64,000 nucleotides of DNA from Pustulibacterium marinum (GTDB lineage Bacteria > Bacteroidota > Bacteroidia > Flavobacteriales > Flavobacteriaceae), in the NCBI RefSeq assembly GCF_900116665.1, contig NZ_FPBK01000003.1, positions 151,306 through 215,305 on the forward strand, given 5' to 3'. A program made the translations under genes and the position numbers. Numbering within the stretch: position 1 is the first letter of the stretch; every line of letters starts with the position of its first letter. Of this stretch, positions 8,800 to 18,614 are shown one piece after another. The notes under the pieces are model-generated. The model did no database searches and was not told the origin of the DNA. It was given only the letters and a program-made list of their open reading frames with translations.

Positions 8800-11067
8800 A
8801 TGAAAAAAATATTCCTAACCACTACCCTTGCAGCCATTGCTAGCTTACAATCTTGTAAACACGAAACTCCTGAAACAAAAGATACTACTCCCGTTGCAGA
8901 TGTAACAACATTTGTAGATCCACTAATTGGAACCGGCGGTCACGGACACACTTACCCTGGTGCAACTGTTCCTTTTGGAATGATTCAACTAAGTCCTGAT
9001 AATGGTACTAACGGCTGGGATTGGTGTTCCGGTTACAATGTACACGATTCTATTGTGGTTGGTTTTAGTCATTTACACTTAAGTGGAACCGGCATTGGCG
9101 ATTTGGCAGACATCCTTTTCATGCCTACCAATAAGAAAGTAGATCTTACTACAAAAATAAAAACAAGGGACGACTATCCATACAAGTCAAAATATACCCA
9201 CGCTGAAGAAACTGCTACTCCGGGTTTTTACAGTTTGTATTTAGAAGATCCAAAGATCGAAGTAAAGCTTACCACATCCGATCGTGTGGGTTATCATCAA
9301 TATACTTTTGCAGAAGGTAGCGAACAAAATGTAGTGGTAGATCTTGGTTTTGCTATCAACTGGGATGCTCCAGTTTCTACTAAAATTCAGATGGAAGATG
9401 CACACACCATTTCAGGATATCGTTTCTCAAAAGGTTGGGCTCCAAATCAAAAAGTATTTTTTGTAGCCAAGTTTTCAAAACCTATTACTTCTTATGATCT
9501 GTATAGCAATTTTGAACTCTTAAATGACACAAAAAGTACCGAGGGAGAAAAAACCTCAGCTGAGTTCTTTTTTGATGCACAAGATTCTCAAACATTAGAA
9601 GTCAAAGTAGCTGTTTCTTCAGTAAGTATAGAAAACGCTAAGAAAAATCTAGCTTCAGATGCAGATGGATTTAATTTTGATACGGTAAAAGATACGGCTC
9701 AAAAAACGTGGCAGGAAGCACTTTCAAGCATTCAAGTAGAAACTCCGGTAGATTCATTGAAAACTATTTTCTATACAGCTTTGTATCACACACAAGAAGC
9801 TCCCGTTACTTTTAGTGATGTCAATGGAGAATTTCGTTTGCAAAATGATAGCATTGCCAAAGGAGATTACACAGCTTATTCTTCTCTATCTCTTTGGGAT
9901 ACGTTCCGTGCGGAGAACCCACTTCTAACTATTTTAGAGCCGGAAAAAGTTTCGGACATTATCAATTCTTTACTAGCCTATTATGACGAAAATGGCACCT
10001 TACCTGTTTGGACGCTATACGGAAATGAAACGTATACCATGACAGGAAATCATGCTATTCCAGTAATTGCCGATGCTTTACTAAAAGGAATTGAAGGGTT
10101 TGATAAAGAACGTGCGTATGAAGCTATGACAACAACCATGAACTTAAATGAAACGAGTAGAGGTGTCAAATATTTCAACGAATATGGATATGTTCCTTAC
10201 GATCTTTTAGATGAAAACGTAACCATTACCCTAGAGTTTTCATATGACGAATGGTGTATTGCTCAAGTAGCTAAAGCTCTAGGGAAAGATGCGGATTATA
10301 AAAAGTATTCTGAACTTTCTAAAGGATACGCTAAGATTTTTGATAAAGAAACCGGATTTATGAGAGGACTTTCCAAAGACGGAAAAACATTTCATGCTCC
10401 ATTCGACCCAAAATTATCCATCCACAGAAAAGGAACTGATTATACCGAAGGAAATGCTTGGCAACATAGTTGGTTTGTACCTCATGACGTAGAAGGTCTT
10501 ATTGCACTTCATGGTGGAAATGATGCTTTCAACACAAAATTAGAAGCTCTTTTTAATGAATCTTCAGAAATTAATGGAGAACATTCTTCGCCAGATATTT
10601 CAGGTTTAATTGGCCAATATGCTCATGGTAACGAACCTAGCCACCACATTGCATATATGTTTAACAAATCTGGTGAACCATGGAGAACACAATATTACGT
10701 ACACAGAATTCTTTCTGAGCAATACGATACAACGTCGGCTGGTTTAAGTGGTAATGAAGACTGCGGACAAATGTCGGCATGGTATGTATTAAGCTCTATT
10801 GGTATTTACCCAATGAATCCTGCTTCTGGCGAGTATGAAATTGGAAGTCCGGTTTTTGAAAAATCAACCATTAATTTACCGAATGGAAAAGAATTTACTA
10901 TTGAAGCCAAAAATGTTTCAAGTGATAATTTCTACATCCAATCGGCTACCTTGAACGGAAAGCCGTTAAATAAAACATCAATTTCTCATAAAACACTTAC
11001 CGCTGGTGGTACTCTTGTATTAGAAATGGGTAACCAACCAAATAAAGAATGGGCTACGGCTAAATAA
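8800..11067 (+). CDS. GH92 alpha-mannosidase lipoprotein
   Basis: This is a 755-residue Ca2+-dependent exo-alpha-mannosidase of family GH92, which in Bacteroidetes removes alpha-1,2-, 1,3- or related mannose from N-glycans and yeast mannan. It has a lipoprotein signal (lipobox Cys19, SLQSC), then the GH92 N-terminal block DPLIGTGGHGHTYPGATVPFG (residues about 41-61). The (alpha/alpha)6 domain carries SLWDTFRAENPL, YTEGNAWQHSWFVPHD and GNEDCGQMSAWYVLSSIG, the blocks that hold catalytic and metal-site residues in the family. It is the first gene of an eight-gene + strand operon running to 20958. Linkage specificity cannot be read from the sequence. Confidence 0.95.
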   Translation: MKKIFLTTTLAAIASLQSCKHETPETKDTTPVADVTTFVDPLIGTGGHGHTYPGATVPFGMIQLSPDNGTNGWDWCSGYNVHDSIVVGFSHLHLSGTGIGDLADILFMPTNKKVDLTTKIKTRDDYPYKSKYTHAEETATPGFYSLYLEDPKIEVKLTTSDRVGYHQYTFAEGSEQNVVVDLGFAINWDAPVSTKIQMEDAHTISGYRFSKGWAPNQKVFFVAKFSKPITSYDLYSNFELLNDTKSTEGEKTSAEFFFDAQDSQTLEVKVAVSSVSIENAKKNLASDADGFNFDTVKDTAQKTWQEALSSIQVETPVDSLKTIFYTALYHTQEAPVTFSDVNGEFRLQNDSIAKGDYTAYSSLSLWDTFRAENPLLTILEPEKVSDIINSLLAYYDENGTLPVWTLYGNETYTMTGNHAIPVIADALLKGIEGFDKERAYEAMTTTMNLNETSRGVKYFNEYGYVPYDLLDENVTITLEFSYDEWCIAQVAKALGKDADYKKYSELSKGYAKIFDKETGFMRGLSKDGKTFHAPFDPKLSIHRKGTDYTEGNAWQHSWFVPHDVEGLIALHGGNDAFNTKLEALFNESSEINGEHSSPDISGLIGQYAHGNEPSHHIAYMFNKSGEPWRTQYYVHRILSEQYDTTSAGLSGNEDCGQMSAWYVLSSIGIYPMNPASGEYEIGSPVFEKSTINLPNGKEFTIEAKNVSSDNFYIQSATLNGKPLNKTSISHKTLTAGGTLVLEMGNQPNKEWATAK

Positions 11068-11104
11068 AAAATAAAGATAATCACCTAAGCAACCTAACTA
11101 ATTC

Positions 11105-12934
11105 ATGACCTTAGCCACTATAGACATTGCCATTATCATAGGTTACATCCTAGTCATTGTGCTTTTGGGATATCTTGTTTCAACCCGTAAAAATAAGGAT
11201 ATGGATTCTTATTTTCTTGGCGGAAAAACAATCCCTTGGTATATTCTTGGTGTTTCTAATGCCTCTGGAATGTTTGATATTACGGGTACCATGTGGATGG
11301 TTGCCATTGGTTTTATCTACGGATTAAAAAGTGTATGGATACCTTGGCTTTGGCCGGTATGGAATCAGATATTTTTAATGATCTTCTTAGCTGTCTGGCT
11401 AAGAAGATCTAATGTACTCACCGGTGCAGAATGGCTTAAAACACGATTTGGCGAAGGAAAAGGAGCCATTTTATCTCATTTAGTTGTGGTTATTTTTGCT
11501 ATTGTAAGTGTGATTGGTTTCATCGCTTATGGCTTTGTAGGGATTGGCAAATTTGCAACTTCTTTCTTCCCCTGGGATCTTTCTTTTGCTATCGGATCTT
11601 CTGTAATTCCCTCTACGCACACGTATGCGATGGTAATTATGATACTTACTGCCATCTATGTTGTAAAAGGTGGAATGTATAGTGTGGTCATGACCGAAGT
11701 AATTCAGTTTATTGTAATGACCATTGCTTGTATTTTGGTAGGTTTTGTAGCATTGAACGCAGTAACTCCAGAACAAATAAGCCAATTTACACCCAGTGGT
11801 TGGGACGAATTATTTTTCGGTTGGAAGTTGGATTTAGACTGGAGTAATTACATTGTTGCAGTAAATGATAAAATATCAGCAGACGGTTACGAATACATGT
11901 CCATATTAATGATGCTAATGCTTTTCAAAGGAGTTCTAGTAAGTATTGCAGGCCCGCTGCCGAGTTATGACATGCAACGTATTTTGGCGGCAAAAACTCC
12001 GAAAGAAGCTGCTAAAATGAGTGGAATTGTTTCGTTGGTTTTATTCATTCCGCGCTATTTTATGATTTTCGGATTGGTCGTTTTGTCATTAGTCTATCTT
12101 TCAGATGATCTTAATAATACCAACGGGACCATCGATTTTGAAATGATCTTACCTTACACCGTCAATAATTTCATCCCGATTGGTTTAAAAGGTTTATTAT
12201 TAGCAGGACTAATTTCAGCATTCATGTCTACATATGCTGCGAATGTAAATGCAGGCCCCGCATACATTGTAAATGATATTTATAAAAGATTCATTAATAA
12301 AAATGCTTCTCAGAAAAAATTAATGACTATGAGTTACCTTTCATCACTTTTTGTAGTGATTTTGGGTATCACTTTAGGCTTGTTTATTGGTTCTATAGAT
12401 ACCATTTTAAAGTGGATTACCGCCGCACTTTTTGGTGGTTATACCGCTGCGAATCTCCTTAAATGGATTTGGTGGCGTTTTAATGGTTATGGTTATTTCT
12501 ACGGAATGATTACCGGTTTGGTAGTTTCTATGGGAATTCCGGTTTTCTTTCCAAATGCTTCGGCTATCAATACATTCCCAATTCTTTTTGTGCTTTCATT
12601 AGCAGCATCTGTCATTGCAAGTTTGGTGACTCCTGCTTGTAAAAAAGAAGTACTTATGGACTTCTATGAAAAAGTTCGTCCTTGGGGATTTTGGAAACCT
12701 GTTTATCAATGGCACAAAGAAATAAATCCAGATTTTAAATCAAATACTGACTTTTTAAGAGATATGTTGAACTGCGGCGTGGGTGCTATTTGGCAACTTT
12801 CGTTCATTCTCATTCCTATTTATTTGCTTATTGGTCAATACACTAATCTTGCTATTAGTATTATTGTCATGGTAGCAACCTCAGCAATTCTTAAATTTAA
12901 CTGGCTAGACAAATTAAAAAATGAACCACAATAA
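11105..12934 (+). CDS. Sodium:solute symporter (SSS family)
   Basis: This is a 609-residue SSS transporter with about 13-15 membrane segments. Family motifs include [22 protein letters not shown] near residues 31-52 and the [30 protein letters not shown] region in the second half. It is clearly different from the symporter at 4994. It starts 37 bases after GH92 and its 3' end overlaps the GH130 gene by 14 bases, so transporter and cytoplasmic phosphorylase are co-translated. The likely cargo is therefore the GH130 substrate, Man-beta-1,4-GlcNAc, taken up with Na+. That cargo is inferred from context. Confidence 0.93.
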   Translation: MTLATIDIAIIIGYILVIVLLGYLVSTRKNKDMDSYFLGGKTIPWYILGVSNASGMFDITGTMWMVAIGFIYGLKSVWIPWLWPVWNQIFLMIFLAVWLRRSNVLTGAEWLKTRFGEGKGAILSHLVVVIFAIVSVIGFIAYGFVGIGKFATSFFPWDLSFAIGSSVIPSTHTYAMVIMILTAIYVVKGGMYSVVMTEVIQFIVMTIACILVGFVALNAVTPEQISQFTPSGWDELFFGWKLDLDWSNYIVAVNDKISADGYEYMSILMMLMLFKGVLVSIAGPLPSYDMQRILAAKTPKEAAKMSGIVSLVLFIPRYFMIFGLVVLSLVYLSDDLNNTNGTIDFEMILPYTVNNFIPIGLKGLLLAGLISAFMSTYAANVNAGPAYIVNDIYKRFINKNASQKKLMTMSYLSSLFVVILGITLGLFIGSIDTILKWITAALFGGYTAANLLKWIWWRFNGYGYFYGMITGLVVSMGIPVFFPNASAINTFPILFVLSLAASVIASLVTPACKKEVLMDFYEKVRPWGFWKPVYQWHKEINPDFKSNTDFLRDMLNCGVGAIWQLSFILIPIYLLIGQYTNLAISIIVMVATSAILKFNWLDKLKNEPQ

Positions 12935-13901
12935 TATGCAACCCATTCCTTGGCAAGATAAACCGCAAAACTGTAACGACGTTATGTGGAGAAATGCTGC
13001 AAATCCAATTATAGACCGTTACGCAATTCCAACTTCCAACAGTATTTTCAATAGTGCTGTAGTTCCTTTTGAAGATGGTTTTGCAGGTGTTTTTAGGTGT
13101 GATAACAAAGCTGTGCAAATGAACATTTTTGCAGGGTTTAGTAAAGATGGCGTTCATTGGGATATTAACCATGAACCTATTTCATTTCTTGCCGGAAATA
13201 CAGAAATGATAGATTCTGATTACAAATATGATCCGCGAGTAACTTTTATTGAAGACAGGTATTGGATTACTTGGTGTAACGGTTACCACGGACCAACTAT
13301 TGGAATTGGATATACGTTTGATTTTAAAGAGTTTTTTCAGTGTGAAAATGCATTTCTTCCGTTTAACCGAAACGGGGTTTTATTCCCGGAAAAAATCAAC
13401 GGAAAATATGCCATGTTAAGTCGTCCAAGCGATAATGGCCACACTCCTTTTGGAGACATTTATATTAGCTACAGTCCAGATATGAAATACTGGGGCGAAC
13501 ACAGATGTGTTATGAAAGTTGCTCCGTTTACCGATAGTGCTTGGCAATGTACCAAAATTGGTGCAGGCCCAATACCTATTGCTATTGACGAAGGTTGGCT
13601 GATGTTTTATCATGGCGTTATCAATACTTGTAATGGTTTTAGATATGCTATGGGAGCTGCCATTTTAGATAAAGAAAATCCAGATAAAGTTTTGTACCGT
13701 TCCCAACCTTATCTTTTGGGTCCGGCTGCGCCATATGAATTGGCTGGTGATGTTCCCAATGTAGTTTTCCCTTGTGCGGCGCTTCATGATGCCAAAGAAG
13801 ATAAAGTTACCGTATATTATGGTGCGGCAGATACCGTGGTGGCCATGGCTCACGGAAAGCTAAGCGAAGTGATTGATTTTATAAAAACGAACAGCCTGTA
13901 A
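12921..13901 (+). CDS. GH130 beta-mannoside phosphorylase (Man-GlcNAc type)
   Basis: This is a 326-residue five-bladed propeller enzyme of family GH130. Members related to Bacteroides N-glycan phosphorylases split Man-beta-1,4-GlcNAc with phosphate to mannose-1-phosphate and GlcNAc. Visible motifs are [34 protein letters not shown] (D104 matches the family's catalytic Asp), GHTPFGDIY and the C-terminal [12 protein letters not shown]. No signal peptide is present, so it acts in the cytoplasm. The start used gives a 14-base overlap with the symporter; an internal ATG at 12936 is an alternative that leaves 1 base between the genes. Reading it as a Man-GlcNAc rather than a mannan-chain phosphorylase rests on gene context. 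Confidence 0.9.
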   Translation: MNHNNMQPIPWQDKPQNCNDVMWRNAANPIIDRYAIPTSNSIFNSAVVPFEDGFAGVFRCDNKAVQMNIFAGFSKDGVHWDINHEPISFLAGNTEMIDSDYKYDPRVTFIEDRYWITWCNGYHGPTIGIGYTFDFKEFFQCENAFLPFNRNGVLFPEKINGKYAMLSRPSDNGHTPFGDIYISYSPDMKYWGEHRCVMKVAPFTDSAWQCTKIGAGPIPIAIDEGWLMFYHGVINTCNGFRYAMGAAILDKENPDKVLYRSQPYLLGPAAPYELAGDVPNVVFPCAALHDAKEDKVTVYYGAADTVVAMAHGKLSEVIDFIKTNSL

Positions 13902-13904
13902 TTC

Positions 13905-14972
13905 ATGATATTTTCATTCAAAAATCTATTCAAAATTTCCATTCTATTCTGTGCTTCAATAGTTGCTGCACAAATTACGCCTGCACCAAAAAGCTACGTA
14001 GCGTACAAAACTTCTGCACCTATTTCCATTGATGGAAAAGCAAATGAGACAGATTGGAAAAATGCTTCTTTCACAGCTAATTTTACAGATATTGAAGGCG
14101 ATAAAACTCCTAAATATCAAACCAACGTAAAAATATTATGGGATGATGAAAACCTGTATTTCTATGCTGAATTGAAAGAACCTCATGTTTGGGGAACCTT
14201 AAAACAACGAGATACGGTTATATTCCACAACAATGATTTTGAGATTTTCATAGATCCTGATGGTGATTCTCATAATTACATGGAGTTTGAAATAAACGCT
14301 TTAAACACTATTTGGGATTTGTTTTTGGTTAAACCCTACCGTGATGCTGCACCCGTTTTAGATGGTTGGGATATTCACGGAATTAAAACTGAGGTTTCCA
14401 TTAACGGGACACTAAATAACCCAAAAGATACGGACGAAGGTTGGAGTGTAGAAATTGCAATGCCTTGGAAATCTATCTACGAAGCGGGAAATAAAAAAGT
14501 ACCAGCAAACGATTTTTGGCGCATCAATTTTTCTCGTGTAAACTGGGATCATGTAATTATAAACGGAAAATACCAACGTAAAAAAGACAAAAACGGAAAA
14601 CGCCTTCCAGAGTATAACTGGGTTTGGTCTCCGCAATATGTAATTGCTATGCACGAACCAGAAAAATGGGGTTATGTGTATTTTTCAGATCATAAAACTT
14701 CTGAACCTTTTCAGTTTGAAATTCCAAAAGATGAACAACTAAAATGGTTATTATTTGATTTGTACCGAGCGCAGAAAAGTTATCAGAATAAGAACAAAAA
14801 ATGGGCTGCAAACATCTCAGAAATTGGTCAAAAATCGTATCAAATAGATGGAAAAATGGTAACTCCTGTTTTAGAAAATTACAACAGCGGTTGGACAATT
14901 TCAGTTAAAAGTCCGTTCACCAATGCAACCTACCAAATTAAAGAAGATAGTAAACTTACTACTATAAAATAA
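13905..14972 (+). CDS. Secreted CBM9-like carbohydrate-binding protein
   Basis: This is a 355-residue secreted protein with a signal peptide ending near ASIVAAQ. Residues about 30-235 form a family 9-like carbohydrate-binding domain: ISIDGKANETDWKNAS, the aromatic strand LWDDENLYFYAELKEPHVW, NNDFEIFIDPDGDSHNYMEFEINA and GWSVEIAMPWKSI. The C-terminal third has no recognised domain. No catalytic residues of a known hydrolase are evident. Proteins of this kind are found beside glycan-degrading enzymes, where they may bind or present the glycan at the surface. It begins 3 bases after GH130 and lies in the same operon. Domain call is good; the ligand is unknown. Confidence 0.85.
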   Translation: MIFSFKNLFKISILFCASIVAAQITPAPKSYVAYKTSAPISIDGKANETDWKNASFTANFTDIEGDKTPKYQTNVKILWDDENLYFYAELKEPHVWGTLKQRDTVIFHNNDFEIFIDPDGDSHNYMEFEINALNTIWDLFLVKPYRDAAPVLDGWDIHGIKTEVSINGTLNNPKDTDEGWSVEIAMPWKSIYEAGNKKVPANDFWRINFSRVNWDHVIINGKYQRKKDKNGKRLPEYNWVWSPQYVIAMHEPEKWGYVYFSDHKTSEPFQFEIPKDEQLKWLLFDLYRAQKSYQNKNKKWAANISEIGQKSYQIDGKMVTPVLENYNSGWTISVKSPFTNATYQIKEDSKLTTIK

Positions 14973-14983
14973 ACCAACACCCC

Positions 14984-16096
14984 ATGAAGAAAACCAAATA
15001 TATTTATCTATTGTTGATTTTAATTCTTGCAAGTTGCCAAACGCAGGAAACAAAAAAAGAAACCTTAGAAGAAGCTCCTCAAAAAGAAAATAATGAGTTC
15101 AAATTTTGGGCTTGGACACATGCCAATAATGAACGAACCGACGAATCTTACATAGAAGAATACAAAAAATACAAGGATAATGGTATCGATGCCATTTTCA
15201 TCAACACCAATGCGGACCCAAAACTCCTTTCTCGCTTGGCTCCTATTGCCAAAAAAGAAGGCCTAGAAGTTCACGCATGGATGTTCACCATGAATCGCCC
15301 CGGTGATACGGTTGCGCTTAAACATCCTGATTGGTACATGGTAAGCAGAAGCGGAAAATCTTGTTTTGATGCCAGACCGTATGTAGACTATTATCAGTGG
15401 CTTTCTCCTAGCCATCCAGATGCGCGCCAACACATTTGGAGTTTGGTAGAAGGCTTGGCAGAAGTAGAGGATGTTGCAAGTGTACATTTAGATTATATTC
15501 GCTATCCTGACGTTTACCTTCCTGTAGCATTGTTACCAAAATATGGCATTACACAAGATGAAGAATTGCCTGATTATGATTTCGATTATTCGGATGCTAG
15601 TGTGAATGCTTTCAAAGAAAAATTTGGAAGAGATCCTCGTGAAATGGAAAACCCTGCAATTGATATTGAATGGAAACAATTCCGTTTAAATGAAATACGA
15701 AATGTTGTAAATCATGCTTACAAAATTGCACATGAACACGGTAAGATTTTAACAGCAGCAGTGTTCCCTTATCCTGAAATGGCAGATCATATGGTGCGTC
15801 AGCGTTGGGACAAATGGAAAATAGATGTTGTAACCCCAATGATTTACAATAGCTTTTATAATGAAGGTGTTGACTGGGTTGGTTTTGCTACTGCCCAAGG
15901 CGTATCCGACCTTCAAGGAACTGGAACAGAATTACATACTGGAATTTATGTACCAGAACTTTCTCCTGAAGAATTAGAAAAAGCGATTCAAACCTCCAAA
16001 GACAATGGAGCAAAAGGAGTATCGTTCTTTGACGGCAACGCTCTGAACCCTGAAAAATTAACAATAGTTAAAAAAATGAAAGCAGCATTAAATTAA
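14984..16096 (+). CDS. Family-10-like glycoside hydrolase lipoprotein (GHL10/DUF187-like)
   Basis: This is a 370-residue lipoprotein (lipobox Cys18, LASC) whose mature part looks like a TIM barrel of the GHL10/DUF187 group. Barrel-like strands are NGIDAIFINTNADP, LEVHAWMFTMNRP, VASVHLDYIRYPDVYLP and KIDVVTPMIYNSF, ending with GAKGVSFFDGNALN. The acidic residue in HLDYIRYP sits at a typical catalytic strand end. This group has few tested members, so activity and linkage are unknown. The gene sits between a CBM9-like protein and GH125 in the N-glycan operon, 11 bases downstream of the former. It is the only enzyme-like gene of the operon without an assigned step; see findings. Confidence 0.8.
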   Translation: MKKTKYIYLLLILILASCQTQETKKETLEEAPQKENNEFKFWAWTHANNERTDESYIEEYKKYKDNGIDAIFINTNADPKLLSRLAPIAKKEGLEVHAWMFTMNRPGDTVALKHPDWYMVSRSGKSCFDARPYVDYYQWLSPSHPDARQHIWSLVEGLAEVEDVASVHLDYIRYPDVYLPVALLPKYGITQDEELPDYDFDYSDASVNAFKEKFGRDPREMENPAIDIEWKQFRLNEIRNVVNHAYKIAHEHGKILTAAVFPYPEMADHMVRQRWDKWKIDVVTPMIYNSFYNEGVDWVGFATAQGVSDLQGTGTELHTGIYVPELSPEELEKAIQTSKDNGAKGVSFFDGNALNPEKLTIVKKMKAALN

Positions 16097-16153
16097 TTCA
16101 AAATAAAAAAGCTTTCCTTATTTTTAGAACATACAATAAACAAACAAATTACC

Positions 16154-17581
16154 ATGAAACGTAGAGATTTTATAAAGTCGAACTCATTAATGCTAGCAGG
16201 TGTTACTGTGGCACCTCATATTCTTAATGCTTCTATTTTAGGAGATAATTTCACTTCAAAAAGGCCACCTTTAAAAGAGCGTAATTTTACAAGTAAAGCA
16301 GTAGAAAGAACCATTAAAGAGGTGAAAAAAACGATTAAAAATCCTGAATTATCATGGTTATTCGAAAACTGTTTTCCAAATACATTAGACACTACTGTTG
16401 AGTACAAAGAGATCAATGGAAAACCAGATACTTTTGTCATTACAGGAGATATCCACGCCATGTGGTTACGTGACAGTAGTGCACAGGTTTGGCCTTATCT
16501 TTCATTGACAGATGAAGATGATGAATTAAAAGATCTTATTGCGGGTGTAATTAACAGACAAACTGAGTGTATTCTTATAGATCCGTATGCCAATGCTTTT
16601 AACGACGGCCCAACAGGAAGCGAATGGGAAAGTGACAACACAGACATGAAACCCGAATTGCATGAACGCAAATGGGAAATAGATTCGCTTTGTTACCCAA
16701 TTCGTTTGGCATATCATTACTGGAAAACAACAGGAGATACATCCGTTTTTGATAGTAAGTGGCAAGAAGCCATGAAACTTGTTGTAAAAACATTTAAAGA
16801 GCAACAACGTAAAGAAGATAAAGGTCCGTATTCTTTCATGCGAAAAACAGAACATGATACCGATACTATGCCAGGTAGAGGTTACGGAAACCCAATAAAA
16901 CCGGTAGGCTTAATTGCTTCTGGGTTTAGACCTTCAGACGATGCTTGTACCTTCTTATTCTTAATTCCATCTAACTTTTTTGCAGTTACATCATTAAACC
17001 AATTAGATGAAATTTTTACGGAAGTTGTAAAAGACCACACATTTGCTAAAGCATGTAAAGCATTAGCCGATGAAGTAAATGATGCATTGAAAGAATATGC
17101 AATTGTTTCGCATGGTAAATACGGAAATATTTTCCCTTTTGAAACTGATGGTTACGGAAACAATCTATTCATGGATGACGCTAATGTACCAAGTTTACTG
17201 GCTTTACCGTATTTGGGTGCTATGCCAGCCGACGATCCTATCTACAAAAACACTAGAGATTTTGTTTGGAGTTTAGATAATCCGTGGTTTTTTAAAGGAA
17301 CCGCAGCCGAAGGTATTGGTGGTCCGCACAAAGGAGTAGACCTTATTTGGCCAATGAGTATTACCATGAAAGCTTTAACCAGTACGGACGATGCTGAAGT
17401 TAAAGATTGTATTGAAACCTTAATCGCTACACATGGCGGAACAGGATTTATGCATGAAGTATTTCATAAAGACGATCCGAAAATTTTTGAAAGACCATGG
17501 TTTGCTTGGGCAAATACATTATTCGGAGAATTGATTTTAAAAACGTATCAAGAAAGACCTCACATACTTAAAGAAATATAA
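16154..17581 (+). CDS. GH125 exo-alpha-1,6-mannosidase, Tat-type signal
   Basis: This is a 475-residue metal-independent exo-alpha-mannosidase of family GH125 (formerly DUF1237); characterised members cleave alpha-1,6-linked mannose. The N-terminus [16 protein letters not shown] carries a twin-arginine export motif. Family motifs are [19 protein letters not shown] (about residues 93-111), [46 protein letters not shown] and the C-terminal [14 protein letters not shown]…[14 protein letters not shown]. It should act in the periplasm on N-glycan trimming intermediates released by GH92. It starts 57 bases after the previous gene and 22 bases before glycosylasparaginase. Confidence 0.95.
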   Translation: MKRRDFIKSNSLMLAGVTVAPHILNASILGDNFTSKRPPLKERNFTSKAVERTIKEVKKTIKNPELSWLFENCFPNTLDTTVEYKEINGKPDTFVITGDIHAMWLRDSSAQVWPYLSLTDEDDELKDLIAGVINRQTECILIDPYANAFNDGPTGSEWESDNTDMKPELHERKWEIDSLCYPIRLAYHYWKTTGDTSVFDSKWQEAMKLVVKTFKEQQRKEDKGPYSFMRKTEHDTDTMPGRGYGNPIKPVGLIASGFRPSDDACTFLFLIPSNFFAVTSLNQLDEIFTEVVKDHTFAKACKALADEVNDALKEYAIVSHGKYGNIFPFETDGYGNNLFMDDANVPSLLALPYLGAMPADDPIYKNTRDFVWSLDNPWFFKGTAAEGIGGPHKGVDLIWPMSITMKALTSTDDAEVKDCIETLIATHGGTGFMHEVFHKDDPKIFERPWFAWANTLFGELILKTYQERPHILKEI

Positions 17582-17603
17582 ATTCCATCTTAGAAACGAT
17601 ATC

Positions 17604-18614
17604 ATGATCAACAGAAGAAAATTTATAGGAAAAGCAGCTTTAGGAACCATTGCCGTTGGAAGCACCTCCCTTCTAGCCTGTGAAACCTCAGCACAACCAA
17701 CCGAAAAAACAACTAAAAGTACCAATAAAAAAGTAACAAAACCATCCATTATTTCTACTTGGAATCATGGATTAGCAGCCAACGAAGAAGCTTTAAAAAT
17801 ACTTGAAAAAGGTGGATACAGTTTAGACGCTGTGGAACAAGGAGTCCGTATTACAGAAGCAGACCCAAAAGTATCAAGCGTGGGTTACGGTGGCTGGCCA
17901 GATAGAGAAGGAAACGTTACCTTGGATGCTTGTATTATGGATCATAACAGCAGAGCTGGTTCGGTAGCATTTCTTCAAAATATTATGCACCCAATTTCTG
18001 TGGCACGTAAAGTGATGGAAGAAACACCGCACGTAATGTTGGTAGGTGCTGGAGCAAAACAATTCGCTTTGGAAAAAGGTTTTAAAGAACAAGATCTTCT
18101 TACTGACGATGCGAAAAAAGCCTATAAAGAATGGCTTGAAAAATCAGAATACAAACCTGTCATCAACATAGAAAATCACGACACCATAAGCATGATTGCC
18201 ATGGATGAAGAAGGCCGACTTTCTGCTGCGTGTACCACAAGTGGGGCTGCCTGGAAAATACATGGCCGTGTAGGTGATTCCCCAATTATTGGTAGCGGAT
18301 TATTTCTGGATAGTGATGTTGGCGCTGCCGCTGCAACGGGATTGGGAGAAGCTATTATTAGAACTTCCGGAAGCGCTATGGTGGTTGAGTTAATGCGTCA
18401 AGGAAGATCTCCACAAGAAGCTTGTAAAGAAATTGTAGAACGCATCTACGAAAAACACAGAAACCAACCAGAATTTGATTATTTACAAGTTGGTTTTATT
18501 GCCATGAATAAGTATGGTGAAACGGGTGGCTATTGTTTAAGAAAAGGATTTAACTACGCTACTTTTGATAAAGAAAACGGAAATAAACTCACGGATGCTG
18601 AATTCAAAATTTAA
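17604..18614 (+). CDS. N4-(beta-N-acetylglucosaminyl)-L-asparaginase (glycosylasparaginase)
   Basis: This is a 336-residue Ntn-hydrolase that cuts the amide between GlcNAc and asparagine, the last step in dismantling N-glycans from Asn. Cleavage into two subunits and catalysis rely on the Thr in NHDTISMIAMD (T194); GAAWKIHGRVGDSPIIGSG and the substrate loop SDVGAAAATGLGEA follow. The N-terminus INRRKFIGKAALGTIAVGS has a twin-arginine motif and then a lipobox-like LLAC (Cys26), so it is probably a Tat-exported lipoprotein. It lies between GH125 and GH20 in the same operon. The family is related to plant-type asparaginases, but context strongly favours the GlcNAc-Asn substrate. Confidence 0.95.
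   Translation: MINRRKFIGKAALGTIAVGSTSLLACETSAQPTEKTTKSTNKKVTKPSIISTWNHGLAANEEALKILEKGGYSLDAVEQGVRITEADPKVSSVGYGGWPDREGNVTLDACIMDHNSRAGSVAFLQNIMHPISVARKVMEETPHVMLVGAGAKQFALEKGFKEQDLLTDDAKKAYKEWLEKSEYKPVINIENHDTISMIAMDEEGRLSAACTTSGAAWKIHGRVGDSPIIGSGLFLDSDVGAAAATGLGEAIIRTSGSAMVVELMRQGRSPQEACKEIVERIYEKHRNQPEFDYLQVGFIAMNKYGETGGYCLRKGFNYATFDKENGNKLTDAEFKI

Noticed and set aside
16526-16855. Long open frames opposite GH125
   Set aside because: They are antisense shadows of the GH125 gene without a promoter or domain.
18565-18594. In-frame TTG start for the second GH20
   Set aside because: The ATG at 18595 gives a clean lipoprotein signal; the TTG only adds ten poor residues.
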